64,000 nt of DNA from Novosphingobium terrae. GTDB taxonomy: Bacteria; Pseudomonadota; Alphaproteobacteria; Sphingomonadales; Sphingomonadaceae. The notes under the pieces are model-generated. The model had not been told where the DNA came from, did not search any database, and worked only from the letters and a program-made list of their open reading frames with translations. A program made the translations under genes and the position numbers. The stretch lies in assembly GCF_017163935.1 (NCBI RefSeq), contig NZ_JABVZR010000002.1, positions 1,860,001 to 1,924,000 of the forward strand, in the 5' to 3' direction. Of the stretch, positions 1-8,208 are shown one piece after another (the stretch's first letter is position 1; every line of letters begins with the position of its first letter).

Positions 1-1
1 C

Positions 2-1522
2 ACGCTGGCGGGCGACTATGCCCAGTCCAGCCGCAGCGATCCGGCGATCCGCACCTATCAGGGCCTGACCATCGCGGGCACGCCCACGCCGGGCGGTCGC
101 TATGACATCAACCTCGACGTCGATCCCATCGTTAAGACGAAACAGGGCGGCGGCATGGTGAACATCACGCATGATTTCGCCGCTGTGCAGCTGGTCAGCA
201 TCAGCGCCTATCGCGCCGCGCAGCTCTTCACCCGCATCGATGCCGATCAGACCCCGGCCAATCTGCTGACCTTCAGCGAGATCCAGAAGGACAAGCAGTT
301 CACGCAGGAATTGCAGCTGCTTTCCACCAACAAAGGCCCGTTCAAATGGGTGTTGGGCGGCTTCTACATGTGGTCGCAGGGCAAATATGACCCCATCGAT
401 ACGCAGGGCATGCTGGCCTGCGGTTATGCCTGCGCCAATGAAGACATCTCGCAGCTGGTGCGCCAGACGCTGAACTCTTTTGCGGGCTTCGCGCAGGGCA
501 CCTATACGCTGGGCGAGCGGACCAATCTAACCGCAGGCATCCGCTACACCTCCGACAAGCGCGACATGGCCGAAAGCCAGACCATCACCACCACGCCCTT
601 CTTTGGCGCGGCCACCGTGGTGCCGGTGACGGCCCCGGCCGTCAGCAAGACCTTTCCCAAGCTGACCTGGCGCCTGTCTATCGATCATCGTTTCTCGCGC
701 GAAGTCATGGTCTATGCCTCCTACAATCGCGGTTTCAAGAGCGGATCGTTCCAGCCCGACAGCTTCCCGCCCCAGATCCTGCAACCCGAAACCGTCGATG
801 CTTTCGAGGCGGGGGTGAAGACCGATCTGTTCGATCGCCGGGTGCGCCTGAACCTTTCAGGCTTCTACTATGATTACAGCAACCTTCAGGCGAACCAGAT
901 CATTCAGGGGCAATTGTATGTCTACAATGCGCCGGGTTCGATTAACTATGGTCTGGACGCCGATCTGCAGATCAAGGTGAACGATCATCTGACGCTGAAC
1001 GGCGGGGCCAGCTGGCTGCATGCCCGCTACAAGGACGGCTTCCTCACGCCCTTCTGGTCGGTGCCGATCCCCAATGCCTACAGCAATGCCAACGCCTTCT
1101 TCCATGCGGTGGGCGGCAATTCGGTGATCCAGTGCGTGGCGGGCACCAATTACGCCGGGACGGTCTTCGCGCCCTGCGATGCCTCGGGCCGCCATGTGCA
1201 GAATGCGCCCGATGTGACGCTGAACGGCGGTTTCGACTATGTCGTCCCGGTGGCGGGCGGCAAGCTGGATCTGTCGAGCAATGTCTATTTCAACGGCGGT
1301 TCCTATGCCGATCCGCAGAACCGGCTACATCAGGCGCGCTATGCGCTGCTCGATGCCTCGCTGACGTGGAAGCCAGCCAATGAAGCCTTCTTCATCCGCG
1401 GCTGGGGCAAGAACCTGACCAACACCTATTACACCCAGCAGCAGAACGCTTTGGATGTCGGCGACAATGAGGTCGCCGCGCCGCCCCGGACTTATGGCCT
1501 GACCATCGGCTTCAAATATTGA
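2..1522 (+). CDS. TonB-dependent receptor, C-terminal part (5' end outside window)
   Basis: The reading frame is open from the first bases of the window, so this is the C-terminal ~506 residues of a larger outer-membrane receptor. What is visible is beta-barrel: alternating aromatic/polar strands, a typical barrel segment with YASYNRGFKSG (residues ~190-200 of the first internal Met frame), and a C-terminus RTYGLTIGFKY ending in an aromatic residue, the usual outer-membrane insertion signal. The plug domain lies upstream of the window. It resembles the receptor at 61803-63953 in the barrel and the C-terminal PPRTYG motif. The next gene is a LigM/DesA-like demethylase, which suggests uptake of an aromatic compound, but the ligand cannot be read from sequence. 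A hairpin with a T-run follows the stop codon. Confidence 0.93.
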   Translation, partial: TLAGDYAQSSRSDPAIRTYQGLTIAGTPTPGGRYDINLDVDPIVKTKQGGGMVNITHDFAAVQLVSISAYRAAQLFTRIDADQTPANLLTFSEIQKDKQFTQELQLLSTNKGPFKWVLGGFYMWSQGKYDPIDTQGMLACGYACANEDISQLVRQTLNSFAGFAQGTYTLGERTNLTAGIRYTSDKRDMAESQTITTTPFFGAATVVPVTAPAVSKTFPKLTWRLSIDHRFSREVMVYASYNRGFKSGSFQPDSFPPQILQPETVDAFEAGVKTDLFDRRVRLNLSGFYYDYSNLQANQIIQGQLYVYNAPGSINYGLDADLQIKVNDHLTLNGGASWLHARYKDGFLTPFWSVPIPNAYSNANAFFHAVGGNSVIQCVAGTNYAGTVFAPCDASGRHVQNAPDVTLNGGFDYVVPVAGGKLDLSSNVYFNGGSYADPQNRLHQARYALLDASLTWKPANEAFFIRGWGKNLTNTYYTQQQNALDVGDNEVAAPPRTYGLTIGFKY

Positions 1523-1554
1523 TTCTCCCGGATCGAGCCGAATTCTGGGGCCAG

Positions 1555-1594
1555 CGCCATCCGTCTTCCTCACTTGGCGGATGGCGTCTTTTTC
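1555..1594 (+). terminator. Rho-independent terminator-like hairpin
   Basis: Arms CGCCATCCG (1555-1563) and CGGATGGCG (1578-1586) enclose a 14-nt loop and are followed by TCTTTTT. It lies 32 nt after the TonB receptor stop and ends only ~20 nt before the next start, leaving no room for a separate promoter downstream. It may therefore attenuate rather than end transcription into the demethylase gene. Confidence 0.7.
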
Positions 1595-1611
1595 TCACGA
1601 CAGGATGAATG

Positions 1612-2934
1612 ATGGCTTTCCCCTCGCCCTTTACGCTGCCGGCCGCCATTCCCTTCTATCCGCAATATGGGCTGTTCAGCCTCAGCGGCGGCTTTGTGAG
1701 GCAATGGGAATATAATGGCTGGAAGGCCGAGAGTTTGTCCTGGAAGCAGGGCTGCTATATCCATGCGGGCCTTTCGGGCATGGGGCAGATCACCTGGCGC
1801 GGCCCCGATGCCGAGGCTTTTCTGGCCCAGACCTTCATCAACGGCTTTGCCAAATTCCGTGAGGGCACCGCCAAGCATGGCATTGCCTGCACGGAACAGG
1901 GCCTGATTGCCGGCCATGGCGTGCTTCAGAAACTGGGTGCGGAAGAGTTCAAGCTCTATGTCGCGGGCCCGTGGTTTCCCTATGCTTTCAGTCGATTCTC
2001 GGGCGATGTCGAGCAGGTGGTGAGCGATGATTTTCTCTTCCAGATCGCCGGGCCCACCGCTCTGGCCACGCTGGAGGCGGCGACGGGCGAAAGCCTGCGC
2101 GATGTAGGTTTCCTGCGCTATCGCCAGACCAGCGTGAAGGGCCATAAGGTGCAGATCATGCGTGTGGGCATGGCGGGCACGCTGGCTTTCGAACTGCACG
2201 GGCCGATGGCACAGGCCCCCGAGATCTATGACGCCATCGTGCAGGCAGGAGAGCCCCATGGGCTGGAGCGGCTGGGCTGGCAAACCTTTCAGGTCAACCA
2301 TGTCGAGGGCGGTTTCCCGCAGCAGTTCTGGACCTTTTCCTCGGCGATGCATCAGGACGAGGGCTGGCGCGCCTTTATGGCCAAACTGCCCTATCGCTTC
2401 CCCGATCCGACCATGGCGGGCAGCATCGATCCCGCCGATGTTCGCGCCCGCTGCCGCACCCCCATCGAGGTGGGCTGGGAAAAATCGATCCGCCTCGATC
2501 ATGATTTCACCGGCCGCGCGGCGCTGGAAGCGGAACTGGCCAACCCGCGACGCACCGTCGTCACGCTGGAATGGGACGAGCGCGATGTGATCGATATCTA
2601 CGCCTCGCTCTTCCGCGAGGAGCCGGAGTATAAATATCTCGAAATCCCCGTCTCTCCCGCCAATCGCGGCCTGTGCGGTCATGCCGATCATGTGCTGGCG
2701 GGGGACGTGTCGGTGGGCGTCTCCTCGGGCACGGTCTACAGCTATCATTTCCGCAAGGTGCTCAGCCATGCGACCATCGATCTTGCGCAGGCACAGATCG
2801 GAACTGCGGTGACGGTGCTGTGGGGCGACCATGGCGGGCGTATCAAGGCGGTGCGGGCGCGCGTCGCCCGCTTCCCCTATCTGCAGGAGGGCCGCAATCA
2901 GGCGGTCGACCTGTCCGCCGGAGTTACCGCATGA
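1612..2934 (+). CDS. LigM/DesA-like THF-dependent O-demethylase (aminomethyltransferase family), paralog 1
   Basis: A 440-residue cytosolic protein of the GcvT/aminomethyltransferase fold. In sphingomonads this family includes LigM and DesA, which move the O-methyl group of vanillate, 3-O-methylgallate or syringate to tetrahydrofolate; DMSP demethylase is a more distant relative. Support is the overall length, the early W-x5-ESLSWKQGCYI segment, a central NHVEGGFPQQFW motif, GWEKSIRLDHDFTGRAAL in the later half, and a WGDHGGRIKAVRA C-terminal barrel. The start at 1612 is preferred to the adjacent ATG at 1609 because AGGA at 1602-1605 is better spaced. Its stop overlaps the start of the next gene (ATGA). 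It differs clearly from paralog 2 (6821-8146) in the putative active-site region, so the substrates probably differ. The substrate is unassigned. Confidence 0.85.
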   Translation: MAFPSPFTLPAAIPFYPQYGLFSLSGGFVRQWEYNGWKAESLSWKQGCYIHAGLSGMGQITWRGPDAEAFLAQTFINGFAKFREGTAKHGIACTEQGLIAGHGVLQKLGAEEFKLYVAGPWFPYAFSRFSGDVEQVVSDDFLFQIAGPTALATLEAATGESLRDVGFLRYRQTSVKGHKVQIMRVGMAGTLAFELHGPMAQAPEIYDAIVQAGEPHGLERLGWQTFQVNHVEGGFPQQFWTFSSAMHQDEGWRAFMAKLPYRFPDPTMAGSIDPADVRARCRTPIEVGWEKSIRLDHDFTGRAALEAELANPRRTVVTLEWDERDVIDIYASLFREEPEYKYLEIPVSPANRGLCGHADHVLAGDVSVGVSSGTVYSYHFRKVLSHATIDLAQAQIGTAVTVLWGDHGGRIKAVRARVARFPYLQEGRNQAVDLSAGVTA

Positions 2935-3923
2935 TCCTTGCCCGCCGCCATCTGCTGCGCCTTGCTGGCGTTGCCGCCGTGACCCTGCCCATGCGCGGCT
3001 GGGCGCAGGGCAAGCCTGCCGCCAAGGGCGCGCGCATCACGCTGCTGGGCACGGCGGGCGGCCCGCCGCCGCATTTCGACCGCAGCCAGCCCGCCAGCCT
3101 GATCGAGGTCGATGGTCGCCGTTTCCTGATCGATGCGGGCGAGAATGTCGGCCAGCAGTTGATGCGCGCGGGCACGCCGCCCTCGCAGGTCGACCTCACC
3201 TTGCTGACTCATCTGCATTGGGACCATACGCTGGGGCTCGACTATCTGCTGGCCAGCGGCTGGATGATGGGGCGGAGCAAGCCCATGCCGATCTGGGGGC
3301 CGCCGGGCACGCGCAAGCTGGTCGATGCCACGCTGGCGGCGGTGGACATCGGCGAGGACATTTTCCGCTCGCAGGCGCCGGGGCGCCCGCCGCTCGCCAG
3401 CCTCTATCCGGTGCGTGAGGTGGATGTCTCCACGCCGCAGGTGCTGATGGATGATAAGGACGTGCGGATCAGCGCCGTGGCCAACACCCATTTTGCCCAG
3501 ATCCACGCCGCGCCGCATGACTATGGCGCCGACAAATCCTATGCCTATCGCTTCGATACGCCCTATGGCAGCGCGGTCTTCACCGGAGACACCGGCCCTT
3601 CCGCGCCCCTGACGCAGTTCTGCCATGGCGCCGATGTGCTGGTGTCCGAAATCGTCGATCTGCCCAGCATCCGCGCCGGGCTGGTGGCGGTGGGGACGCA
3701 AGGCGCCGCACTGGATACGCTGATGGCGCATATGGAGTTCCAGCATCTCACCCCGGAAAAGCTGGGCGCGATGGCGCAGGAGGCGGGGGTGAAGACTTTG
3801 GTCCTCACCCATTTCGTGGCCGGTCGAAACTTCGATCCGCAGGCGCTGGTGGCCGCGCTGGGCCGCGTCTTCAAGGGGCGGATCGTGGCGGGCAAGGATC
3901 TGGATGTGATCCCGTTGGGCTAA
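2931..3923 (+). CDS. Tat-exported metallo-beta-lactamase-fold hydrolase
   Basis: Encodes 330 residues starting at the ATG that overlaps the preceding stop by four bases; the longer open frame upstream is not needed. The N-terminus ARRHLLRLAGVAAVTLP ending in WAQG is a twin-arginine-type signal peptide, so the mature enzyme should be periplasmic. The dinuclear metal site is visible as THLHWDH (around residue 85), then THF-AQIH, FTGDTGPS and a final LTHFVAGR. The layout matches RNase Z/arylsulfatase-like members of the MBL superfamily. Translational coupling to a LigM-like demethylase suggests it acts on the same compound before or after uptake, for example on an ester or lactone; that is inference. 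It converges with folD, overlapping by 4 bases at the 3' ends. Confidence 0.88.
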   Translation: MILARRHLLRLAGVAAVTLPMRGWAQGKPAAKGARITLLGTAGGPPPHFDRSQPASLIEVDGRRFLIDAGENVGQQLMRAGTPPSQVDLTLLTHLHWDHTLGLDYLLASGWMMGRSKPMPIWGPPGTRKLVDATLAAVDIGEDIFRSQAPGRPPLASLYPVREVDVSTPQVLMDDKDVRISAVANTHFAQIHAAPHDYGADKSYAYRFDTPYGSAVFTGDTGPSAPLTQFCHGADVLVSEIVDLPSIRAGLVAVGTQGAALDTLMAHMEFQHLTPEKLGAMAQEAGVKTLVLTHFVAGRNFDPQALVAALGRVFKGRIVAGKDLDVIPLG

Positions 3924-4786
3924 GGCGCCTGCGCCGCGCTGGCTGCTGCCACCGTGTTGCGCAGCAGGCAGGTGATGGTCATCGGCCCCACGCCGCCAGG
4001 CACCGGGGTCAGCACGGCGGCGTGATCGCATTCATGCGCCGCCACATCGCCGGTGATGCCCTTCGAGCCGTCCGGATGCACAATCCGGTTGATCCCCACA
4101 TCCACCACCACCGCGCCGGGCTTCACCCAATCGCCGCGCACCAGATGGGGGCTGCCGGCCGCCACGACCAGAATATCGGCGCTGCGGGCGATCTCGGGCA
4201 GGCCGCGCGTGTGGATATGGGTGACGGTGACTGTGCATTCGCGCTCCAGCAGCAGCAGGGCAGCGGGCTTGCCGACGATGTTCGACTTGCCGATCACCAC
4301 GGCCTTCAGCCCGGTGAAATCCGCGATCACCTCCTCCAGCAGCAGCATGCAGCCCAGCGGTGTGCAGGGCACCAGCCCGCCGCCGCTGCCGGTGGACAGC
4401 CGCCCGACATTGACCGGATGAAACCCGTCGACATCCTTGTGCGGGGCAATGGCGCCCAGCACGCGGTCGCCTGAAATTTGCGGCGGCAGAGGCAATTGCA
4501 CCAGAATGCCATGGACGGCTGGATCGGCGTTGAGCCTGTCGATCAGAGCCAGCAGCACTTCCTCGCTGGCGGAAGCCTCCAGCCGATGTTCGATCGAGCG
4601 GATGCCCACCGCCTGCGCGGCCTTGTGCTTGCGGCGGACATAGATGTGGCTGGCCGGATCGTCACCCACCAGCACCACCGCCAGCGTGGGGGTAGGGCCT
4701 CCTGCCGCTGCGATGGCGGCGATGTGGGCGCGCAGATCATCGTCCAGCCGGCGGGTGAGTGCGTCGCCTCTCAGGATGCGGGCCAT
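3920..4786 (-). CDS. folD: Bifunctional methylene-THF dehydrogenase / methenyl-THF cyclohydrolase FolD
   Basis: A 288-residue cytosolic enzyme of normal FolD length that interconverts 5,10-methylene-THF, methenyl-THF and 10-formyl-THF. Diagnostic motifs are the catalytic Tyr-Lys pair in YVRRKHKAA (about residues 49-57), VQLPLPPQI, DVDGFHPVNVG, PCTPLGCMLLLE and the dinucleotide-binding GKSNIVGKPAALLLL. It is the last gene of a metF-purU-folD set on this strand, 3 nt after purU, and lies between two LigM/DesA-like genes. That points to a role in oxidising demethylation-derived C1 units rather than housekeeping biosynthesis, although it could serve both. Confidence 0.96.
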   Translation of the reverse strand: MARILRGDALTRRLDDDLRAHIAAIAAAGGPTPTLAVVLVGDDPASHIYVRRKHKAAQAVGIRSIEHRLEASASEEVLLALIDRLNADPAVHGILVQLPLPPQISGDRVLGAIAPHKDVDGFHPVNVGRLSTGSGGGLVPCTPLGCMLLLEEVIADFTGLKAVVIGKSNIVGKPAALLLLERECTVTVTHIHTRGLPEIARSADILVVAAGSPHLVRGDWVKPGAVVVDVGINRIVHPDGSKGITGDVAAHECDHAAVLTPVPGGVGPMTITCLLRNTVAAASAAQAP

Positions 4787-4789
4787 GGG

Positions 4790-5641
4790 TCAGTTCCCGA
4801 AGACGATGGTCTTGCCGCCATTGAGAAACACCCGCCGGTTGAGGTGCCAGCCCACCGCGCGGCCCAGCACGCGGCTCTCGATCTCGCGGCCCTTGCGGAC
4901 CAGATCCTCGGGCGTGTCCTCATGGCTGACGGCTTCGGCGGCCTGATGGATGATCGGGCCTTCGTCGAGGTCGGCGGTGACGTAATGGGCGGTGGCGCCG
5001 ATCATCTTCACGCCGCGCGCATGGGCCTGATGATAGGGTTTGGCGCCCTTGAAGCTTGGCAGAAAGCTGTGATGGATGTTGATGCAGCGGCCCGAGAGAA
5101 AGCCCGCCAGATCGTCGGACAGGATCTGCATATAGCGCGCAAGGATCACCAATTCGGCGCCGGTCTCATCCACCAACGCCTTGATTTGCGCCTCCTGCTG
5201 GGGCTTGGTGTCTTTGGTGATCGGCAGATGATGGAAAGGAATATCGCCGATGGTGCTGACTGTCATGGCGCTGGCCGGATGGTTGGAGGCGATGGCGACG
5301 ATCTCCATCGGCAGCTCGCCCATGCGGGTCTTGTAGAGCAGATAGCCAAGGCAATGGTCGAAGCCCGAGACGAGGATTAGGGTCTTGATCTTCTCTCCGG
5401 TGGGCACCAGCTGCCAGTCCATGGCGAAATCGGCGGCCAGTTGGGCCATCGTGCTGCGCAGGCCTTGTGGATCGTCCGCCATCTCGAACATCAGGCGCAG
5501 GAAGAAGCGGCCGGTCTCGCGGTCGTCGAACTGGCGCGATTCCAGAATGTTGCCGCCATGGGTGAAAATCGCGCCCGCCACGCCATGCACGATGCCGGGC
5601 CGGTCGGGACAGCTGACGACCAGGGTAAAGGACTGGGCCAA
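4790..5641 (-). CDS. purU: Formyltetrahydrofolate deformylase PurU
   Basis: Encodes 283 residues, the usual PurU size. The N-terminal ~85 residues form an ACT regulatory domain (FTLVVSCPDRPGIVHGVAG). The C-terminal formyltransferase-like domain carries the catalytic Asn-His pair in INIHHSFLPSFKGAKPY and the Asp in VTADLDEGPII. The enzyme hydrolyses 10-formyl-THF to formate and THF. Placed between folD and metF, it would close the loop that regenerates free THF for the O-demethylases. The gene starts 38 nt after the metF stop. In Sphingobium SYK-6 the comparable step beside ligM is assigned to LigH (formyl-THF ligase), so PurU here looks like a different solution. Confidence 0.95.
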   Translation of the reverse strand: MAQSFTLVVSCPDRPGIVHGVAGAIFTHGGNILESRQFDDRETGRFFLRLMFEMADDPQGLRSTMAQLAADFAMDWQLVPTGEKIKTLILVSGFDHCLGYLLYKTRMGELPMEIVAIASNHPASAMTVSTIGDIPFHHLPITKDTKPQQEAQIKALVDETGAELVILARYMQILSDDLAGFLSGRCINIHHSFLPSFKGAKPYHQAHARGVKMIGATAHYVTADLDEGPIIHQAAEAVSHEDTPEDLVRKGREIESRVLGRAVGWHLNRRVFLNGGKTIVFGN

Positions 5642-5679
5642 AGGGTCTCTCCAGATGGTATGATTTTTTTGGAAGGGGA

Positions 5680-6534
5680 TCAGGCGGTGATGGCGGCGGC
5701 GCTGGTGGCCCTGGCCATCCAGTCGCCGAATTTGTAGAAGCCGCCGAAGGGGAAGACATGCAGCCGGACGGTTCCGGCTTCCATGGTGTTAAGGCCCTCG
5801 ATCAACTCGCTGAGGAACTGGTCCGGCCCGGCATTGCCGATCAGCCGCCCGAGCGACAGGCGGTATTTCGCCAATGCGCTGGCCGAGGCGCTGACCCCGC
5901 AGCGCCGCGCAAAGCCCAGCAGCGTGCGCACCCCCGCTGGTCCCGGAATGCCGATCCGCACCGGCACATCGACCCCGCGGCGGCGCACCTCCTGAAGCCA
6001 GCCCAGCACGCGCGTGGCATCGAAGGAGAATTGCGTGACGATTTGCGTTTCAAGGCCCCGTGCCCGCAGGGCGACGATCTTGGCCAGCATCGCCTCCCAG
6101 AGGATGGGCTCGGCAACATCGGGATGATCGTCGGGATGGCCGGCGATGCCGACATGGGTGAAGCCATGGCGTTCCAGCAGCCCGGTCTCGATCACCGCAA
6201 GGCTGTGTTCGAAGGGGCCGGAGGGCTGTGCCAGATCGCCCGCGATCAGGAACAGCGAGGTGACCTGCGCCTCGGCCCGCAAGGCGCCCAGCAGCCGGTC
6301 AAGCTGATCGGCGCTGGCGATGCGGCGGGCCGAGAGATGCGGCACAGGTTCCAGCCCTTGCGCACGGATGGCGCGGCAGGCGGCGATGCGCGCTTCATCG
6401 GCTTCGTCCGGCAGCCAGGGCACGAAAACCTGCGCCGGGCGCGGCAAGCCAAGCGGCAGGGTGTTGACGGTGGCGGCGTCCTTGGCCGTTGTTTCGAGGC
6501 TGTAATCCTCGAAGAGCGAGATAAGATCATGCAT
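5680..6534 (-). CDS. metF: Methylenetetrahydrofolate reductase (MetF-like)
   Basis: A 284-residue single TIM-barrel protein of the MetF family. The start is taken at MHDLISLFEDYS; the open frame continues upstream but that segment is low-complexity and lies in the divergent promoter region. Family signs are an early strand TPHLSARR, the flavin-contact LFLIAGDLAQPSGPF, and VTQFSFDATRVLGWLQE followed by RIGIPGPAG. With the demethylases it would run in the oxidative direction, methyl-THF to methylene-THF. It is first in the metF-purU-folD set and divergent from the second demethylase gene. I see only a weak ribosome binding site. Confidence 0.9.
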   Translation of the reverse strand: MHDLISLFEDYSLETTAKDAATVNTLPLGLPRPAQVFVPWLPDEADEARIAACRAIRAQGLEPVPHLSARRIASADQLDRLLGALRAEAQVTSLFLIAGDLAQPSGPFEHSLAVIETGLLERHGFTHVGIAGHPDDHPDVAEPILWEAMLAKIVALRARGLETQIVTQFSFDATRVLGWLQEVRRRGVDVPVRIGIPGPAGVRTLLGFARRCGVSASASALAKYRLSLGRLIGNAGPDQFLSELIEGLNTMEAGTVRLHVFPFGGFYKFGDWMARATSAAAITA

Positions 6535-6820
6535 GATGGGGGTCGCTTTGTGAACAGGATGCAGCCTGCCTGCCACCGACCGGCACCGCTGAGTAGCAAC
6601 CGATCCCGCAACAATGTTGTCACAGTGGGCGCGGGGCCGCACGCGGGCTGGCCGCGCGGGCGCGCAAGTCCCTGATGATCGGGCAAGGCCGCCCTTTGTC
6701 GCCAAAGTCGCGACAATGTTGCGCGAAAAGAGGGCATATATCGGCAGGGGGGCGGCTTGCTACGTCTCGGGCAGGCCGCGGCACATGCGGCTGAGCACGA
6801 TTTGCGGAAAGGAATGCCCG
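6535..6820. promoter_or_regulatory. Divergent promoter region metF / O-demethylase with twin dyads
   Basis: This 286-bp spacer between divergent genes holds two dyads sharing the core ACAATGTTG: CAACAATGTTG at 6609-6619 and GCGACAATGTTGCGC at 6710-6724. Their centres are about 102 bp apart. They are candidate operators for one regulator controlling both directions. No experimentally defined box is being matched, and the regulator is unknown; the LysR gene at 8208-9125 is the nearest one. Confidence 0.45.
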
Positions 6821-8146
6821 ATGAAGCCCAAGAGCCTGCAACAGGCCATGGAGGATGCCGGTTCGCCGATGGCGCTGGTCTGGAAACCCAATGCCAGGGC
6901 CTGGGAAGTGCCGGTGATCCAGCCCGAATATGTCGGCTGGCGCGAGGAGCAGCTGGCCTGGCGCGATGGCGTGGCGCTGAGCGATCTGTCGCATCATATG
7001 TGGGACCTGTGGATCGAGGGGCCCGATGCGCTGCGGCTGCTGAAAGATTACAGCGCCAACAATTACGAGAATTTCGTCGTGGGGCAGGCCAAGCAGTTCG
7101 TGCCCGTCACGGCGCGCGGCAATCTGATCACCGACGGCATTTTGATGCGCGATGCCGAGGAGCGCTTCAACCTGTCGGGCGTGCCCGCCTCGCAATCATG
7201 GATTCGCTATCAGGGTGAGACCGGCAATTACGATGTTGCGATGACGGTCGATCCCGATTCCGGGCTGCGCAAGGAAGGCTCTCCGATCGTCTTCCGCTAT
7301 CAGATTCAGGGTCCGCTGGCGATGAAGCTGGCAGAAAAACTGTTCGATGGCCCGCTGCCTGCCACCAAATTCTTCTATTCTACCCCGGTGGAGCTGAATG
7401 GTGCCAAATTCCGTGCCTTTCGTCATGGCATGGCGGGCATGCCCGGTTATGAATTCATCGGCGACTGGAAGGATGCCGTGGCGGTCAAGGATGCCATTCT
7501 GAAAGCGGGTGAGGAGTTCGGCCTCGTCCATGTCGGCGGCAAGGCCTATTACACCAATGGCATCGAGAGCGGCTGGATTCCCACGCCGACGCCGGGCATC
7601 TTCACCGATGATCTGAAGCCTTATCGCGAATGGCTCAGCGTCTTTTCCTATGAGGGCCAGAAGCCGCTGCACGGCAGCTTCTATTCGGACAACATCGAGG
7701 ATTACTATGTCTCGCCCTTCGAATTGGGCTATGGCAAGTCGATCAGCTTCAATCACGACTATCTTGGGCGCGAGGCTCTGGAAAAGGCCAAGGTGGATTA
7801 TCCCCGCCGCAAGGTGACCTTCGTCTTCGATGAGGCCGATGTGGTCCGAGTCTTCGGCCAGCCGGACTATATGAACACCTATGGCCGCTATCGCATCGAA
7901 AAGGACGGCAGACTCGTGGGCATGGTCTTCCAGACCGGTCTGATCGGGCCGCTGAACAAGATCCTGTCGCTGGGGCTGGTGGACAAGGAATACGCCGCAC
8001 CCGGCACGCAGCTCGATTTCGTCTGGGGTGAGCATCCCGGCCCCGGCCATGATGCCAACGGCGATTTCGTTTTCCAGCGGCTGAAGGTCACCGTCGCGCC
8101 ATCGCCCTACAATGAGCATGCCCGCCACGACTATCGCAAGGACTGA
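6821..8146 (+). CDS. LigM/DesA-like THF-dependent O-demethylase, paralog 2
   Basis: Encodes 441 residues from the ATG at 6821, chosen because GGAAAGGAA (6806-6814) sits at the right distance; the in-frame extension upstream is promoter DNA. This is the more typical LigM/DesA-type sequence: GWREEQLAWRDGVALSDLSHH near residue 40, then GKAYYTNGIESGWIPTPTPG near residue 240, the tyrosine-rich segment expected at the substrate/THF interface, and FNHDYLGREALEKA later. It should demethylate a methoxylated aromatic acid such as vanillate, 3-O-methylgallate or syringate, giving methyl-THF for the divergent metF-purU-folD genes. At 441 residues it is somewhat shorter than characterised LigM/DesA proteins (about 460-470), so the exact substrate is open. 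A strong terminator follows. Confidence 0.88.
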   Translation: MKPKSLQQAMEDAGSPMALVWKPNARAWEVPVIQPEYVGWREEQLAWRDGVALSDLSHHMWDLWIEGPDALRLLKDYSANNYENFVVGQAKQFVPVTARGNLITDGILMRDAEERFNLSGVPASQSWIRYQGETGNYDVAMTVDPDSGLRKEGSPIVFRYQIQGPLAMKLAEKLFDGPLPATKFFYSTPVELNGAKFRAFRHGMAGMPGYEFIGDWKDAVAVKDAILKAGEEFGLVHVGGKAYYTNGIESGWIPTPTPGIFTDDLKPYREWLSVFSYEGQKPLHGSFYSDNIEDYYVSPFELGYGKSISFNHDYLGREALEKAKVDYPRRKVTFVFDEADVVRVFGQPDYMNTYGRYRIEKDGRLVGMVFQTGLIGPLNKILSLGLVDKEYAAPGTQLDFVWGEHPGPGHDANGDFVFQRLKVTVAPSPYNEHARHDYRKD

Positions 8147-8172
8147 GACCACCCTTCAGTCCTGCCGCCTGT

Positions 8173-8208
8173 CAGGGCGCCGCATCCTGTATGCGGCGCC
8201 CTGATTTT
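8173..8208. terminator. Rho-independent terminator, bidirectional
   Basis: A 13-bp perfect stem, CAGGGCGCCGCAT (8173-8185) with ATGCGGCGCCCTG (8191-8203), has a 5-nt loop and is followed by ATTTTC. It separates the O-demethylase gene from the convergent LysR gene. Confidence 0.88.

Noticed and set aside
857..1195. Minus-strand ORF inside the TonB receptor gene
   Set aside because: Antisense shadow of a high-GC gene; Arg/Gly/Ala-rich, no domain, no ribosome binding site. The same holds for many similar frames, for example 9343-10737, 28003-29403, 31103-32605 and 44289-46028.
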